From Deferribacteraceae bacterium (GTDB lineage Bacteria > Chrysiogenota > Deferribacteres > Deferribacterales > JAISNW01): a stretch of 5,708 nt of DNA. Made by a program: the position numbers and the translations under genes. Shown in pieces: positions 5,408-5,708 of this stretch. Position 1 is the stretch's first letter. Each line of letters starts with the position of its first letter. The stretch lies in the NCBI GenBank assembly GCA_031276055.1, contig JAISNW010000123.1:1-5708 (forward strand), in the 5' to 3' direction. The notes below the pieces were generated by a model that was given only the letters and a program-made list of their open reading frames with translations, searched no databases and had not been told where the DNA came from.

Positions 5408-5708
5408 CAGATTTATAATAGCCGCCGCGGCGGTATTTGCGCTTATTGCAGTATTTGAAGGGGTTTACAGCATATTCCTTGCAGAGCGCCTTGCAAAGCT
5501 CCGCATTGAAAATACACGGCTGCAGAGGGAAAAGAACAGCGCGCTGAATGCGCTTGAGGTTCAGAACTTAAAGATAGAAAGTTATGCTGAACAGTTGGAG
5601 AGAGCTAAAAAAGAGGGTGAGATTCTAAAACAGAACGTTCAAAAGGAGGCGGCTAGAGACAGAGAGCTAGCCGTTGCAAAGCTCAAGATGGAAGATACAT
5701 GTGAAAAC
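5400..5708 (+). CDS. Membrane-anchored coiled-coil protein, probable i-spanin (Rz-like), C-terminus missing
   Basis: The frame opens at ATG 5400, overlapping the previous stop by 8 bases, with GGAGG at 5388-5392 as ribosome site. It stays open for 103 codons to the window end. Residues 5-27 form one hydrophobic membrane segment (FIIAAAAVFALIAVF...). From about 28 to 97 the sequence is a continuous charged helix rich in Leu, Glu, Lys and Gln ('LQREKNSALNALEVQNLKIE'), ending near 'MEDTCEN'. An N-terminal inner-membrane anchor followed by a periplasmic coiled coil is the usual form of an i-spanin, which with an outer-membrane lipoprotein joins the two membranes at the last step of lysis of a Gram-negative host. 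No embedded Rz1-like lipoprotein frame is seen within the visible part. Other single-pass coiled-coil proteins remain possible. Confidence 0.6.
   Translation, partial: MFNRFIIAAAAVFALIAVFEGVYSIFLAERLAKLRIENTRLQREKNSALNALEVQNLKIESYAEQLERAKKEGEILKQNVQKEAARDRELAVAKLKMEDTCEN

Overview
The window looks like a Gram-negative bacterial genome segment, or a temperate phage or prophage of such a host, with three blocks that differ in composition. The Gram-negative inference rests on two exported proteins with signal peptides, one resembling periplasmic FlgT/LPP20-type proteins, and on a spanin-like lysis gene. I cannot name the genus.

Block 1 (1-857, minus strand) is a two-gene operon read leftward from a good sigma70-type promoter (797-824). 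It encodes a 138-residue exported protein of unknown function, then a FlgT-N-like exported protein cut by the window's left edge.

Block 2 (about 870-2603, plus strand) is a type II restriction-modification cassette, visibly richer in A+T than block 3. The methyltransferase (1656-2603) is intact and is a beta-class amino-methyltransferase (DPPY before DPFCGSG). The PD-(D/E)xK restriction endonuclease is split into two overlapping reading frames (870-1178 and 1168-1671). The break lies exactly on a tandem AATG-AATG (1167-1174). Removing one AATG unit would fuse the halves into one 265-codon protein laid out like HincII. The likeliest reading is a recently broken, or reversibly switched, nuclease next to a working methylase.

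The 279-base gap 2604-2882 holds a possible promoter (TTGACA at 2644), a strong intrinsic terminator (2743-2769), and an A/T-only hairpin touching the Shine-Dalgarno sequence of the next gene.

Block 3 (2883-5708, plus strand) is a compact tailed-phage module with strong ribosome-binding sites and short gene overlaps. It contains an SU10/DUF5309-like major capsid protein, two unrecognised proteins in the place where head-completion or tail genes often lie, a very short tail-fibre-like protein, and the start of a membrane-anchored coiled-coil protein that fits an i-spanin. No terminase, portal, protease or integrase is visible. The capsid gene therefore opens the module directly after the restriction cassette, which is an unusual order. 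It suggests that blocks 1 and 2 are phage cargo or that a junction lies near 2604-2882.
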